The notes: generated from the letters alone by a model not told the origin. A stretch of DNA of 64,000 bases from Geodermatophilus obscurus DSM 43160 (GCF_000025345.1 NC_013757.1:2542001-2606000); one strand, 5' to 3'. Shown: positions 50,778 through 60,902, counted from the first letter of the stretch. Program-made: numbers and translations.

Positions 50778-51104
50778 CTACCCCCCGGGGGGCCGGTATC
50801 GGACCTGCCGCGCGCTGCGCAGCGCGTCCATCGTCTCCTCGACCGTCATCAGCACCGTTGTCTCCAGGGGGCTGAGCGCACCGCCGGCACCGATGGCCAG
50901 GGCCACTGCGGCCATGGACACGTTGTCGGGAGCCTCCCAGAGCGTGAAGCCGTCATGCGGCCCGAACGCGTACCAGAACCCGTGCAACGTGCCGCCCACC
51001 GACTCGATGTAGGACCGGGCGGCCTCGCGGCGGTCCTCCGGGTGGTCGATCAGCCGGGCCCAGGTCTCCGGTGTGTAGCTGAACCTCGTCAGGTAGAGCG
51101 GCAT
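50778..51104 (-). CDS. GYD-domain protein
   Basis: A 108-residue protein of the GYD/dimeric alpha+beta barrel type: LYLTRFSYTPETWARLIDHPEDRREAARSYIESVGGTLHGFWYAFGPHDGFTLWEAPDNVSMAAVALAI. No catalytic residue pattern is diagnostic. ATG 51104 follows GAGAGGGG on its strand. It lies alone between the acyltransferase (+) and the S9 peptidase (-). The function of the family is unknown. Confidence 0.8.
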   Translation of the reverse strand: MPLYLTRFSYTPETWARLIDHPEDRREAARSYIESVGGTLHGFWYAFGPHDGFTLWEAPDNVSMAAVALAIGAGGALSPLETTVLMTVEETMDALRSARQVRYRPPGG

Positions 51105-51331
51105 CGTCGGCCCCTCTCGTCTGCCCGCGCGACCGCGAGGATGGCCGACGCCGGCCCTGACGACAAGGGGTCGGGCTCGCCGAGCGCGGTGCGCCGGGGT
51201 CCCGGGGCAGGGAGGTCCCGCGGTCGCCGACCGCAGTGCGGTGCGCATCCCGTGCGTCCTGGTCGGCTGCGGCGGTGGTGGTCCCGGTGTCTGCGCGGGC
51301 GAGCCCTCATCGGGGGCGCTCCGTGGCTCGC

Positions 51332-53155
51332 TCAACCGTCCTCCCGGCGCCCTCCGGGTCGCAGGACCCGGTCGAGGAAGGCCATCGCGCGGGGATGGGC
51401 GTCCAGTCGATTGGCGAGCCTGGCGAGGCCGTGGCCTTCGTCGTCGTAGACCAGCAGCTCGCAGGGGACGCCGCGGCTCCGCACCGCGGTCACCAGTTGC
51501 TCGGCCTCACCCAGCGGGACCCGTGGGTCCTGGGCGCCGTGGACGACGAAGAGCGGTGCGCGGATCGCGTCGGCCCGGCGCAGCGGCGAGGCAGCGGCGA
51601 GGAACTCGCGGTCGGTGGCGAGGGCGCCGTACTCCCGCTCGCGGTGGGCCCGCCGGTAGCCGGCCGTCCGCTCGAGGAAGGTGACGAGGTCACTGATCCC
51701 CACGATGTCGACGCCGGCGCCCCACAGCTCGGGCTGGAAGGCACAACCGGCGAGCACCAGGTAACCGCCGTAGGAGGTACCCCACAGCGCCGCGCGAGCC
51801 CCGTCCAGTCCGGCGCCGGGCAGCCAGGAGTGGACGGCGGCGAGGTCGAGGAGCGTGTCCAGGCGGCGGGTGGTGTCGTCGAGGCCGTAGTAGCGCTTGC
51901 CGTAGCCGGTGGACCCCCGGACGTTGGGGACCGCGACCGCGTAGCCACGCGCCACGAGCGCCTGGACGACGGGGGAGAAGACGGGCTGCGACTGCCCCTC
52001 GGGTCCGCCGTGCAGCAGGACGACCACCGGCGGCGCCGCCCCGGCGGTGCTGTCGGGCCGGTACAGCTGCAACGGCACGGTCACGCCGTCAGCACTCGTC
52101 ACCGCGTGGCGCTCGGGGCGCCGCAGCAGCCTCGGCTCGACGTCGAGCCGAGCCCCGGTGAGCCGGTGCGGCGGCGCGCCGGGGTCCAGCCGCCAGACCC
52201 CGGGTGGCATCACCGGCGAGGTGCAGGTGACGACGACGCTGCCGTCGTTCCCGACGAGTGGGTCGGGCAGCAGGTGGCTCCAGGCCACGACGGCATCGGG
52301 GTCGGGGAGCCGCAGCCGGCCGAGAGGGGCGAGGGTGCGGGCGTCGAGCAGTTCGCCGACGCTCGCCCCGTCGACGTTGCCCACCGCCAGCAGTCTCGTG
52401 CCGTCCGGGCTGGTCCAGCCGGCGACGTCCCGGTCCCGTGCGTACACGACGGCGGCCTCGTCGGTGGCGAGGTCGACGCGGACGAGGGCGGAGTGGTCCC
52501 GCCCCACGTTGCTGCTCACGACCAGGGTCGTCGCGTCCACCCAGGCCGGAGCGCCGACCACGGCTGCCTCATCGGCGTGGGGGAGCACCACGCGCTGCTC
52601 GCCGGTCGCGACGTCGAGGAGCACCAGGTCGTTGTCCATCGGCCGCGGTCCGGGGCGCAGGATCGACAACCAGTGGCCGTCCGCGGAGAAGCCGGGGGCC
52701 GGCTGGCACCAGCTCCCGCTCCGGTGCAGGAGTCGCTGCGCGCCGCTGTCGAGGTCGAGCAGCCAGACGTCGAAGGCGACGGGGTCCCGGCGGTTGGACA
52801 GCACCGCCACGGTGCCGCCGTCCGGGCTGACCCCGGCCAGGCGGTCCACGGCGCCGGAGCGGGCGGTGAGGGCGCGGGGCGTCGACCGGTCGCGACCGGC
52901 CGGAGCGTCGAGGTCCAGCAGCCACAGCCGGCTGCGCTCGTCGCCGTCGGTGTCGGCCTCGACGACCGCCTGCCGGTGCCCGGGCCGGTAGCGCGCCGTG
53001 ATCACCCGGTCGTCCACGGCCGGGAGGTGGCGGTGCACCCCCGCGTGCCACTCGGCGAGCTGGTCCACACCCGTCGCATCGGTGCGCAGCAGCAGGCGCT
53101 CGCCGTCGCTGTCGAGGGCGGCGGTCGAGCGGGCCCGGATCAGCTCAGCCAGCAC
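51332..53155 (-). CDS. S9 family prolyl-oligopeptidase-like peptidase
   Basis: A 607-residue protein. The first ~330 residues form a seven-bladed propeller-like region with repeated WLLDLD and DG(D/S)E turns. The C-terminal hydrolase has nucleophile Ser in WGTSYGGYL, Asp in HGAQDPRVP and His in DDEGHGLARL. It probably cleaves peptides or acyl-peptides in the cytoplasm; no signal peptide is seen. The start is the first available GTG (53155), with a weak Shine-Dalgarno. It lies 137 bases downstream of the YihY gene on the same strand. Confidence 0.88.
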   Translation of the reverse strand: MLAELIRARSTAALDSDGERLLLRTDATGVDQLAEWHAGVHRHLPAVDDRVITARYRPGHRQAVVEADTDGDERSRLWLLDLDAPAGRDRSTPRALTARSGAVDRLAGVSPDGGTVAVLSNRRDPVAFDVWLLDLDSGAQRLLHRSGSWCQPAPGFSADGHWLSILRPGPRPMDNDLVLLDVATGEQRVVLPHADEAAVVGAPAWVDATTLVVSSNVGRDHSALVRVDLATDEAAVVYARDRDVAGWTSPDGTRLLAVGNVDGASVGELLDARTLAPLGRLRLPDPDAVVAWSHLLPDPLVGNDGSVVVTCTSPVMPPGVWRLDPGAPPHRLTGARLDVEPRLLRRPERHAVTSADGVTVPLQLYRPDSTAGAAPPVVVLLHGGPEGQSQPVFSPVVQALVARGYAVAVPNVRGSTGYGKRYYGLDDTTRRLDTLLDLAAVHSWLPGAGLDGARAALWGTSYGGYLVLAGCAFQPELWGAGVDIVGISDLVTFLERTAGYRRAHREREYGALATDREFLAAASPLRRADAIRAPLFVVHGAQDPRVPLGEAEQLVTAVRSRGVPCELLVYDDEGHGLARLANRLDAHPRAMAFLDRVLRPGGRREDG

Positions 53156-53292
53156 GGTGGGCCGTCCGGCCGCGCCGGAGCCGCAGGTCCGTCATCTCCC
53201 GGTCCAGGACACGACTCAGGTTCTCGCGATCGGACCCGGGTGCTGCTGGACGGGTCCGCCGACCACGGGCTGTGCAGACGGTGGCCGGTGCG

Positions 53293-54291
53293 TCATCCCT
53301 CACCCGGGAGGGGTGGCGCGCTGTCCGCCACGACCGCTCCCCGCTCACCCAGCGGCTGCTCGGGCCCGACCGTCGAGTCACGGGCGGTCTGACGTTCGGT
53401 CTCGGCGTTCACAGCCGCGCCCACGATGACCAGGAAGACCGTCGTCCACAGCCAGAACATGCTGATCGCCACGCCGGCGAGGGACCCGTACGTCGACTGG
53501 TAGCTGCCGAGGCGCTCGACGTAGGCGAAGAGTCCCGCCGTGGTGGCCAGCCAGAGCAGCGTCGCGATGGCCGAGCCTCCGGTGATCCACCGCCAGCGGG
53601 CCTCCCTCCTGTCGGGTGCGTACCGGTACAGGACGGCGAGCACCACGGTCACGAGGGCGGCGAGTGCCGCCCAGGACACCACGGGCAGGACGGTGCGGAC
53701 CGGTCCAGGGACCTCGGCCAGCGCCCGGGAGGCTGCGCCGGCCGCGGCGATCACGGCGCCGAGGAGGAGCGCACCGCCCAGCACGAACACGAGCGCGAGT
53801 CCGCTGCGACGCAGGAACCCCCGCGTCTCGGTCTCGTGGTAGGCGAGGGTCAAGCCGTCGATGAGGTAGGTCATGGCGGTCGTCGCCGTCCACAGCGCCA
53901 CCACGAGGCCGGTGAGGCCGCGCCAGGTGAGCACCTGGGTGGAGGCGGCCGTGATCGTCGTGAGCTGGTCGGCCACCACCGACTGGAGGTCGGCGGGCAG
54001 CATCCCCGCCACGCCCGACAGCTGCTGGACCGCCTGCTCCGGCGTGTTGACGGCGCCGTAGACCGAGATCGCCGTCACCAGCACCGGGGCGATCGACAGG
54101 ACGGCGAAGAAGGCCACGCCCGCGGCCTGCACCATGAGGCGGTCGCTCAGCACGTGCCCCGCGACGCGCCGGAGGATGCGGCGCCAGCCCGCGGCGGTGA
54201 TCCTGCGGGGCGAGTCCGCGTCGCTCGCCTGGAGACCGTGTCCTCGCTCCGCTGCCTGCGGAGCGTGCCCGTCGTCCCGAGCCAACGCCAT
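53293..54291 (-). CDS. YihY/BrkB-family membrane protein
   Basis: A 332-residue protein with six to seven helices. Family signatures are AAGVAFFAVLSIAPVLVTAISVYG, LTGLVVALWTATTAMTYLIDGLTLAYHETETRGFLRR, and RWRWITGGSAIATLLWLATTAGLFAYVERLGSYQSTYGSLAGVAISMFWLW. The function of this family is not settled; it was first labelled RNase BN by mistake. ATG 54291 is preferred over GTG 54303 for its AGGTGAG upstream. The C-terminal ~35 residues are soluble and acidic. Confidence 0.88.
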   Translation of the reverse strand: MALARDDGHAPQAAERGHGLQASDADSPRRITAAGWRRILRRVAGHVLSDRLMVQAAGVAFFAVLSIAPVLVTAISVYGAVNTPEQAVQQLSGVAGMLPADLQSVVADQLTTITAASTQVLTWRGLTGLVVALWTATTAMTYLIDGLTLAYHETETRGFLRRSGLALVFVLGGALLLGAVIAAAGAASRALAEVPGPVRTVLPVVSWAALAALVTVVLAVLYRYAPDRREARWRWITGGSAIATLLWLATTAGLFAYVERLGSYQSTYGSLAGVAISMFWLWTTVFLVIVGAAVNAETERQTARDSTVGPEQPLGERGAVVADSAPPLPGEG

Positions 54292-54421
54292 GGCCCATCT
54301 CACCTGCGGCCGGGACGGGCCGCAAACTCCGCTGTCCGGTGCTCCACGGCCTGCCCCGTCTCGCGCTGCACCTGCGCCGGCTCCCGTCAGGAGGACGACG
54401 GCCGTGGCCCCGCCACCGGGG

Positions 54422-55816
54422 TCAGGCGGGACTCGTCCCGATCGGCTCCTGGCCGGGCCGGCTCATGCCTGACGCGGACCGGGTGTGCGAGGTGCTGGAC
54501 CCGAGGACCACGGGCAGGGACTCGTGACCGCGCAGGATGACCGTGCCGCGGCGACGTCCGGGACCCGCGGGGCCGAGGCCGGGGAACCGCTCGAACAGCG
54601 CCTGCAGCGCGACCTCGCCCTCCATCCGCGCGAGCGCGGCGCCGAGGCAGAAGTGGATGCCGCTGCCGAAGGCGAGGTGGTCGCGCGCGTTGGGGCGCGT
54701 CACGTCGAAGACGTGCGGATCGGAGAACACCCGCGGGTCCCGGTCTGCCGCGGCGAGCAGGAGGATCAGCCACTCGCCCTCGGCGACGGGGACCCCGTGG
54801 ACGGTGGTGGACCGCCTGGCCCGGCGTCCGGTCCGCTGCACCGGGGGGTCGACGCGGAGGACCTCGTCGACCGCGTTCGGCCACAGCGACGGGTCCTCGG
54901 CGAGCAGCCGGCGCTGGTCGGGATGGGCGAACAGCAGGGCGGCCCCGTTGCCGATGAGGTTGACGGTGGTCTCGAACCCGGCGCCGACGACCAGCGCGGC
55001 CGTGGCCCGCAGCTCGGTCTCGGTGAGGCCGCCACCGTCGTCGTCGACCGTGGTGACCAGGGCGGACAGCAGGTCCGCGCCCGGGTCCCGGCGCAGCTGC
55101 TGCAGGTGCCCGCGCCACCAGGAGTCGAGCTCGCCGAGGCTGCGCTCGACGTCGCGGTGGGTCGACCAGTCCAGGCCCATGTCCAGGACCGGCGCGGCGC
55201 GGTCGCCCCAGGCGAGGAACTGCTCGCGCATCGCCACCGGGACGCCGAGCATCTCCGAGATGACCGTGACCGGCAGCAGGCTGGCGTAGCGGGCGGCGAG
55301 GTCCACCTGCCCGTCCTGCGCTGCGGCCTCGCCCTCCAGCTCGTCGAGGAGCTCGTCGGCGATCTGACGGGTGCGCTCGCGCAGCCCGGCGACGGCCCGG
55401 GCGCTGAACGCCCGGCTGACCAGCCGGCGGTAGCGGGTGTGCTCGGGCGGGTCGACGGCGACCATCGACGGCGGGTCGATGGGGCTCACGCTCGGCCGGG
55501 GCCCGGCCAGCCGCAGCGCCAGCCGCAACACCGGCGGGAGCCGGTCGGTCCGGTACGCACCGATCTGCCCGAAGTCCTCGCTGCGCAGGACGTCGGTGCA
55601 CACGTCGTGGTGGACGCTGACGCGGCCCAGGGCCCCGTCGGCGAGGGGGGCCGCCGTCCGCAGCCGTTCGTAGTGCGCGTACGGGTCCGCGCGGAGGGCC
55701 GGGTCGGTCATCACCTGGGCGTCCGGGTTGCCCGCGCGGGCTCGTGCCCGGATCGCCACCCGCATCGCTCCGTGGGTGGCGGCCCAGCGGACCGCACTGC
55801 GCACCGGTTCGTCCAT
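54422..55816 (-). CDS. Cytochrome P450
   Basis: A 464-residue haem monooxygenase. Cys390 in FGSGIHFCLGAALAR is the haem ligand, Glu318-x2-Arg321 (EVLR) is the K-helix motif, and A279-G-F-E-T-T284 is the oxygen-binding I-helix. No membrane segment is seen, as usual for bacterial P450s, so it needs separate ferredoxin and reductase, which are not adjacent. ATG 55816 is chosen from the GGGGGGCGAGGG upstream. It may act on a fatty acid, terpene or steroid; the family branch cannot be told from motifs alone. Confidence 0.9.
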   Translation of the reverse strand: MDEPVRSAVRWAATHGAMRVAIRARARAGNPDAQVMTDPALRADPYAHYERLRTAAPLADGALGRVSVHHDVCTDVLRSEDFGQIGAYRTDRLPPVLRLALRLAGPRPSVSPIDPPSMVAVDPPEHTRYRRLVSRAFSARAVAGLRERTRQIADELLDELEGEAAAQDGQVDLAARYASLLPVTVISEMLGVPVAMREQFLAWGDRAAPVLDMGLDWSTHRDVERSLGELDSWWRGHLQQLRRDPGADLLSALVTTVDDDGGGLTETELRATAALVVGAGFETTVNLIGNGAALLFAHPDQRRLLAEDPSLWPNAVDEVLRVDPPVQRTGRRARRSTTVHGVPVAEGEWLILLLAAADRDPRVFSDPHVFDVTRPNARDHLAFGSGIHFCLGAALARMEGEVALQALFERFPGLGPAGPGRRRGTVILRGHESLPVVLGSSTSHTRSASGMSRPGQEPIGTSPA

Positions 55817-56274
55817 CGCCCTCGCCCCCCTCGGCGGCCGGGTCCTGCCCGGCCGGCGTGCCCTCATCCTCGGGGACACGGCTCCCCGGTGCCAGGGTCG
55901 ACGGCGCCGATCGCGCGGCGCCCGCGCCAGGGGCTGTGAACGGGTTGCGACCGTCGTCCGGGTCGGCGGGGCGGTTGTGCGTGTGTTCGGCAGTGCGGCC
56001 ATCCGGCGGCGGGACGCCGCCCGGCCCCGGCGTGCACGACCCGCGCCTACGCGATCGGCCTGCCTGGCGGCACCCAGACGTCGACCGAGGGGATCGGGGA
56101 GGCCGTCCTCCTCCGAGTGACCACAGCGCGATCCTGGTCGGCGGCCACATCTCTCGGTTCTCCGTCGGCGCCCCTCGACGGGTGAGGGGCCACTCGCTTT
56201 ACTGACATACAAGCCGCTCCGGCCAGTGCCAGGCCGTCGGTACGGCCCACGGCTTGCCCGGGAGGCGGCGCGAG
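55817..56274 (+). other. 458-base divergent spacer with a stem-loop
   Basis: No coding frame is convincing. GCCCCTC (56170-56176) and GAGGGGC (56184-56190) form a perfect seven-base-pair stem with a seven-base loop, 85 bases upstream of the S8 protease start. It may regulate that gene. Promoters for the divergent P450 and S8 genes should lie here. Confidence 0.4.
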
Positions 56275-58002
56275 ATGTGGTCACGGTCTGGAAAGCGCGG
56301 TGCCGGCAAGGCGGTCGGAGTCCTCTCGGTCTCGTTCGCGATGGTGCTCGGGACGTCGACGACCGCGACCGGGGCTCCGGGAGACGCTGCCGCCCCCCAA
56401 TCGCCGGCGTCCGCCGCCGACGAGTACATCGTCGCCTTCGACGGCGCCCCCGAAACCGCGGCTGCCGCGATCGCGGCCGCAGGCGGCACCGTCACGGACC
56501 TGACCGAGCAGGTCGGTGTCGCGCTGGTCACCTCCACCGACGGGGCCTTCCTCGACGACGTGCGCGCACGTGGGGGGATCCGCGGGGCCGCACGGAACCA
56601 CTCCGTCGGCACCGCACGGCCGGGCATGCCTCACCGCTTCGCCGAGGAGCGACCGGTGGCGGATCGAGCGGGCGGGTCCGGCTCCGCCGACCGGCCATTG
56701 CACGGGGGGCCCGACGCCGAGCCGCTGGCGGACCGGCAGTGGAACATGCAGATGATCGGGGCGACGGCCGACGCTGCCCACCGCGAGGCGACCGGCAAGG
56801 GAGTCGACGTCGGGATCATCGACACCGGTGTCGACGCCACGCACCCCGACCTCGCCCCGAACTTCGACCCCCAGCGGTCGCGGAACTTCACGACCGACAT
56901 CCCCGAGGTCGACGGTCCCTGCGAGTTCGAGAGCTGTGTCGACCCGGCCGACGTGGACGACAACGGGCACGGAACGCACGTGGCCGGCATCGTCGCGGCC
57001 GACGACAACGACTTCGGTGTCGGAGGCGTGGCCCCGGACGCAACACTCGTCAACGTGCGGGCCGGGAACGACTCCGGCTACTTCTTCCTGTACGAGACGG
57101 TCAAGGCGCTGGTGTACGCCGGCGACATCCGCCTCGACGTCGTCAACATGAGCTTCTTCACCGATCCGTGGCTGTACAACTGCGCGTCGCGGGACGAGTA
57201 CATCGAGGGCGACGTGACCGACGAGGAGCTCGCCCAGCAGCGGCTCATCCGCGAGCTGGTGCTGGGCGCGGTGACCTATGCCCATGGTCGCGGGGTCACG
57301 CTCGTCGGGGCCGCGGGCAACGAGCACCAGGACCTGGCCGCGCCGACCCGGTACGACGAGACGAGCCCTGACTTCCCGCCCGACGCCGCGCGGCCGCGAA
57401 CGGTGGAGAACACCTGCCTGAACGTGCCGAGCGAGGCACCGGAGGTCGTCTCGGTGTCGGCAGTGGGCCCGTCGAGGACCAAGGCGGACTACTCCAACTA
57501 CGGGCTGGGTGACGTCGAGATCGCCGCCCCGGGTGGCTGGCTCCGCGACCTCGTCGGCACGCCGGCCTTCCAGACGCCGGGGAACCTGGTCCTGTCGTCG
57601 TACCCGCTGGACGTGGCGATCGAGCAAGGCCTGGCCGACCCGAACGGCGACCCGGTCGACGAGCTCTCCGTCGAGTACTGCGACGAGAACGGCGTGTGCG
57701 GCTTCTACACCTACCTGCAGGGCACGTCGATCGCGTCGCCCCACGTCGCCGGTGTGGCCGCCTTGATCATCGAGGACCAGGGCCGCTCCGGTCGCGACGG
57801 ACGCGCCCTCGACCCTGCAGTGGTGGCCGACGTCCTCGCCGCCTCCGCGGAAGACCACGCCTGCCCCGCGGGTGGGGTCGAGGTCTACACCGACGAGGGC
57901 CGGACCCCTGACTTCAACGCCGTGTGCGAGGGCACGACCGACGAGAACGGCCTGTACGGCGAGGGGATCGTCGACGCGGCGGCGGCAGTGCAGGACCGGT
58001 GA
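56275..58002 (+). CDS. Secreted S8 subtilisin-like serine protease
   Basis: A 575-residue secreted protease. A signal peptide covers residues 1-33. Residues ~48-110 form an I9-type propeptide (DEYIVAFDGAPETAAAAIAAAGGTVTDL). The catalytic triad is Asp183 (IIDTGVDATHPDL), His232 (NGHGTHVAG) and Ser485 (GTSIASPHVAG), with oxyanion Asn349 (GAAGNE). It should be cut free of its propeptide outside the cell. GGAGG lies nine bases before ATG 56275; an earlier TTG is in frame. Six or more cysteines in the mature part suggest disulfides. Confidence 0.93.
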   Translation: MWSRSGKRGAGKAVGVLSVSFAMVLGTSTTATGAPGDAAAPQSPASAADEYIVAFDGAPETAAAAIAAAGGTVTDLTEQVGVALVTSTDGAFLDDVRARGGIRGAARNHSVGTARPGMPHRFAEERPVADRAGGSGSADRPLHGGPDAEPLADRQWNMQMIGATADAAHREATGKGVDVGIIDTGVDATHPDLAPNFDPQRSRNFTTDIPEVDGPCEFESCVDPADVDDNGHGTHVAGIVAADDNDFGVGGVAPDATLVNVRAGNDSGYFFLYETVKALVYAGDIRLDVVNMSFFTDPWLYNCASRDEYIEGDVTDEELAQQRLIRELVLGAVTYAHGRGVTLVGAAGNEHQDLAAPTRYDETSPDFPPDAARPRTVENTCLNVPSEAPEVVSVSAVGPSRTKADYSNYGLGDVEIAAPGGWLRDLVGTPAFQTPGNLVLSSYPLDVAIEQGLADPNGDPVDELSVEYCDENGVCGFYTYLQGTSIASPHVAGVAALIIEDQGRSGRDGRALDPAVVADVLAASAEDHACPAGGVEVYTDEGRTPDFNAVCEGTTDENGLYGEGIVDAAAAVQDR

Positions 58003-58515
58003 CCGGCACGGCAGGTGCCGAGGAGGCCTGCTCGGGAGCGGCCCGGGCCGACCCCCGGCGGCGTCGCCCGGCGTAGGTCGTGGCCAGCGCCGCGGAGGGG
58101 TCCGCGGCACGGGTGTCGATGCAGCGGTACGCCGTTCGCCCGGTTTCGACGCGTCGGCGGGCCCGTGGCCACGGTGCCCCGGTGACCGCCCTCGGGGTCG
58201 GACTTCGGCGACTCGCCGACCCGTCCCCGGTCCCGGCTGGCATCGACCTACGCCGACGGCCCGTCGCACCACCGTCCGCCCCCAGGACCGGTGGGGGACG
58301 CGTGCGCACGCTGCTCCGCGACTGCTGCGGCGTGGCTCCGGCGCGGTCCGCCCGGTCCGCCCGGTCCGCTGCACGGGCGGCCACGCCTGCCGACGGGACT
58401 CCCTGGGGACGACGACCCGGGCGGAGTGGCTCCGGAGGCGTCGGTTGCGGGCGGAGCTCTCGCCGCTGCACTCCAGCCGGAAGCCGAACGGGGTGTGGCC
58501 GGGTTGGCTCCTGCT
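58003..58515 (+). other. 513-base spacer with a short tandem repeat
   Basis: No gene is supported; open frames are Arg/Pro/Ala-rich. Three copies of a nine-base unit (CGGTCCGCC, the third ending CT) lie at 58344-58370. The promoter for the luciferase-like gene is probably near its 3' end, though its GTG start has no strong Shine-Dalgarno. Confidence 0.45.
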
Positions 58516-59484
58516 GTGAGGCTCTCGCTGCTCGACCGCTCCCGGACCCGCGCCGGCCACCCCGAGGGGGCTGCGCTGACGCACACCGTGGAGCGGGCGG
58601 TCGCGGCGGAGCGGCTCGGTTACCACCGGTTCTGGGTGGCCGAGCACCACGGCGTGCCCGGTGTCGCGTCGGGAGCACCGGCGGTGCTGCTGGCAGCGGT
58701 CGGTGCGCACACGGCGAGGATCCGGCTCGGGTCGGGCGGGGTGATGCTGCCGCACCACCAGCCCATCGTCGTGGCCGAGCAGTTCCTGATGCTCGCCGGG
58801 CTGTACCCGGGCCGGATCGACCTCGGCCTGGGCCGCTCGCTCGGCTTCACCCCGCCCGTACGCCGCGCTCTCCGCCGCTCCGTCGACGAGCCGGACACCT
58901 TCGCCGACGACGTCGTCGAGCTCCGCAGCTACCTCGAGCGGACCGCACCGGTCACCGCGCACCCGGTTCCCGAGGCACCGGTCCCGCTCTTCGTGCTCGC
59001 CACCGGCCGCGGGATCGAGGTCGCCGCCCGCATCGGGCTCCCGGTCGTGCTGGGTGGCCCGGTGCTCGACCAGCCCGACCTGGGGGACCTGCTCGCGGCC
59101 TACCGCCGCGACTTCCGTGCACATCGGGATGGTCGTCCGCACGTCACGGTCTCGCTCGACGTGCTCGTCGCCGACACCGATGCGGAGGCCCGCGAGCTGG
59201 CGCTCCCCGAGGTGTGGGCGATGGTCCGCTCGCGGCGCACCGGCGTCTTCGACGTCCTCGAGCCGGTGGCGGCCATCCGCGACCAGCGCTGGGACGACCG
59301 GGTCGCCGGCCGGGTCGAGCAGGCCCTCGACGCCGTCACCACCGGCAGCCCGGAGACGGTCCGCCGCCGCCTCGAGCAGCTCGCCGACCGCACCGGTGCC
59401 GACGAACTGCTCGCCACGGGCGCCACCTACGACCGCGCGGCGCTCGCCGCCTCCGACGCCTCGCTCGCGGCGCTGCTGACCTGA
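58516..59484 (+). CDS. LLM-class flavin-dependent oxidoreductase
   Basis: A 322-residue bacterial-luciferase-like protein: YHRFWVAEHHGVPGVASGAPAVLLAAVGAHTARIRLGSGGVMLPHHQPIVVAEQFLMLAGLYPGRIDLGLGRSLGF is the canonical TIM-barrel half of this family, with EHH typical of the MsnO8-like group. It binds reduced FMN or F420 and oxidises a small substrate; the cofactor cannot be told apart here. GTG 58516 gives the standard N-terminus. It precedes the DUF4032 gene by 170 bases on the same strand. Confidence 0.88.
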   Translation: MRLSLLDRSRTRAGHPEGAALTHTVERAVAAERLGYHRFWVAEHHGVPGVASGAPAVLLAAVGAHTARIRLGSGGVMLPHHQPIVVAEQFLMLAGLYPGRIDLGLGRSLGFTPPVRRALRRSVDEPDTFADDVVELRSYLERTAPVTAHPVPEAPVPLFVLATGRGIEVAARIGLPVVLGGPVLDQPDLGDLLAAYRRDFRAHRDGRPHVTVSLDVLVADTDAEARELALPEVWAMVRSRRTGVFDVLEPVAAIRDQRWDDRVAGRVEQALDAVTTGSPETVRRRLEQLADRTGADELLATGATYDRAALAASDASLAALLT

Positions 59485-59654
59485 CCGGACCAGCAGCTCA
59501 CGTGACGAGCCTGCCGCCGGCGCAGGGGCCGGGCATCCGGCTCCGGTCGGTCACGCCTGGCCGTCGGCCTCGAGCGATCCACTCGCGGAGGGGGAGGTGG
59601 GCTGCCGCGCGCTAGCCTCGCGGGAGAACCGAGTCCGAGGACCGGAGGTCCGGG

Positions 59655-60902
59655 ATGCGCTTCGTGTTCAGCCCTCCTGCCGAGGCGGCGGCCGATCTGG
59701 TGACCCTGCCCTGGGACACCCCGCTCTCGCAGTGGACCGACGACCGGATCGTCGAGATCCCGCAGCACGGTCGCTCCCGCCACGTCGTCCGGTTCGTGGC
59801 CGAGGCCGGACGGGTGTTCGCGGTCAAGGAGCTGCCCGAGCAGCCCGCCCGTCGGGAGTACGAGGTGCTGCGCCGACTGCAGGAGCTGGGCATCCCGGCG
59901 GTCGAGGTCATCGGCGTCGTCGTCGACCGTCCCGGCGACCAGGAGGCGGTGCTCGTCACCCGTTTCCTGGACTACTCGTCGTCCTTCCTCGCCCTGTTCG
60001 CCAACCCACGGGGCGTGCAGCTGATCGACCGGGTGATGAACGCCCAGGTCGAGCTGTTGGTCCGCCTCCACCTCGCAGGCATCGTGTGGGGCGACTGTTC
60101 GCTGGCCAACACCCTGTTCCGGTTCGACGCCGGGACGCTGGCCGCCTACCTCGTGGATGCCGAGACGGGGGAGGTGCACGAGCGACTCACCCAACGCCAG
60201 CGAGACCACGACACGGATGTCGCCTATGCGCGGGTCGTCGGCGAACTGACGGACCTGCGGACGAGCGGCGCCCTGGCCGAGGACCTCGACCCGGCTCTCG
60301 CGGCGGCCGACCTGGTGGCGCGTTACGAGCAGCTGTGGGCGGAGTTGACCAGCGAGAAGGTGATGCCACGCGACGAGCAGCAGTTCCGCGTCGCCGAGCG
60401 CATCCGCAGGCTCCAGGACCTGGGGTTCGACGTCGGCGAGATGGAGCTGGTCGACGACCCGACCGGCGGCAGCCGGCTGCGCCTGGCCACCCGCGTCGCA
60501 GAGCCCGGAACCTGCCGGCGGGCGCTGTTCACCCGGACCGGGCTGGACGTGCGGGAGAAGCAGGCCCGCCGCCTCCTCGCCGACATCGCGAGCTACCGGG
60601 CCGGGCTCGAACAGGTGGAGGAGGGCCCGGTCTCGGAGACCGCGGCCGCCATCCGCTGGCTGACCGAGCTGTACCTGCCGACCATCGCCGCCATCCCCGC
60701 GCACCTGCGCAGCCGGCTCGACGCCGCCGAGGTCTTCCACGAGATCCTCGAGCACCGGTGGTTCCTGTCCGAGGCGGCCGGCCGAGACGTCGGAATGCAG
60801 GCCGCGGTGCGGGACTACGTCGACCGTGTGCTGTCGACGGTGTCCGGGGACCTGGTGACGCCGACGCCACGGACCGCCGACCAGGACCTCGCGCCCCGGT
60901 GA
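59655..60902 (+). CDS. DUF4032 protein with kinase-like N-terminal domain
   Basis: A 415-residue protein. Residues ~45-170 look like a small protein-kinase-like fold: Lys58 (VFAVKEL) as the ATP lysine, Asp147 and Asn152 (WGDCSLANTL) as catalytic loop, Asp168 (LVDAETGE) in place of the DFG Asp. This is similar to Kdo/RIO-type kinases. The C-terminal ~200 residues match DUF4032, of unknown role. ATG 59655 is well placed after GGAGG. It probably phosphorylates a small molecule or lipid; no assay is implied by sequence. It converges on the short gene at 61057. Confidence 0.8.
   Translation: MRFVFSPPAEAAADLVTLPWDTPLSQWTDDRIVEIPQHGRSRHVVRFVAEAGRVFAVKELPEQPARREYEVLRRLQELGIPAVEVIGVVVDRPGDQEAVLVTRFLDYSSSFLALFANPRGVQLIDRVMNAQVELLVRLHLAGIVWGDCSLANTLFRFDAGTLAAYLVDAETGEVHERLTQRQRDHDTDVAYARVVGELTDLRTSGALAEDLDPALAAADLVARYEQLWAELTSEKVMPRDEQQFRVAERIRRLQDLGFDVGEMELVDDPTGGSRLRLATRVAEPGTCRRALFTRTGLDVREKQARRLLADIASYRAGLEQVEEGPVSETAAAIRWLTELYLPTIAAIPAHLRSRLDAAEVFHEILEHRWFLSEAAGRDVGMQAAVRDYVDRVLSTVSGDLVTPTPRTADQDLAPR

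Noticed and set aside
58344-58370. Triple nine-base repeat considered as an iteron or origin
   Set aside because: Too short, no replication gene or AT-rich region nearby.
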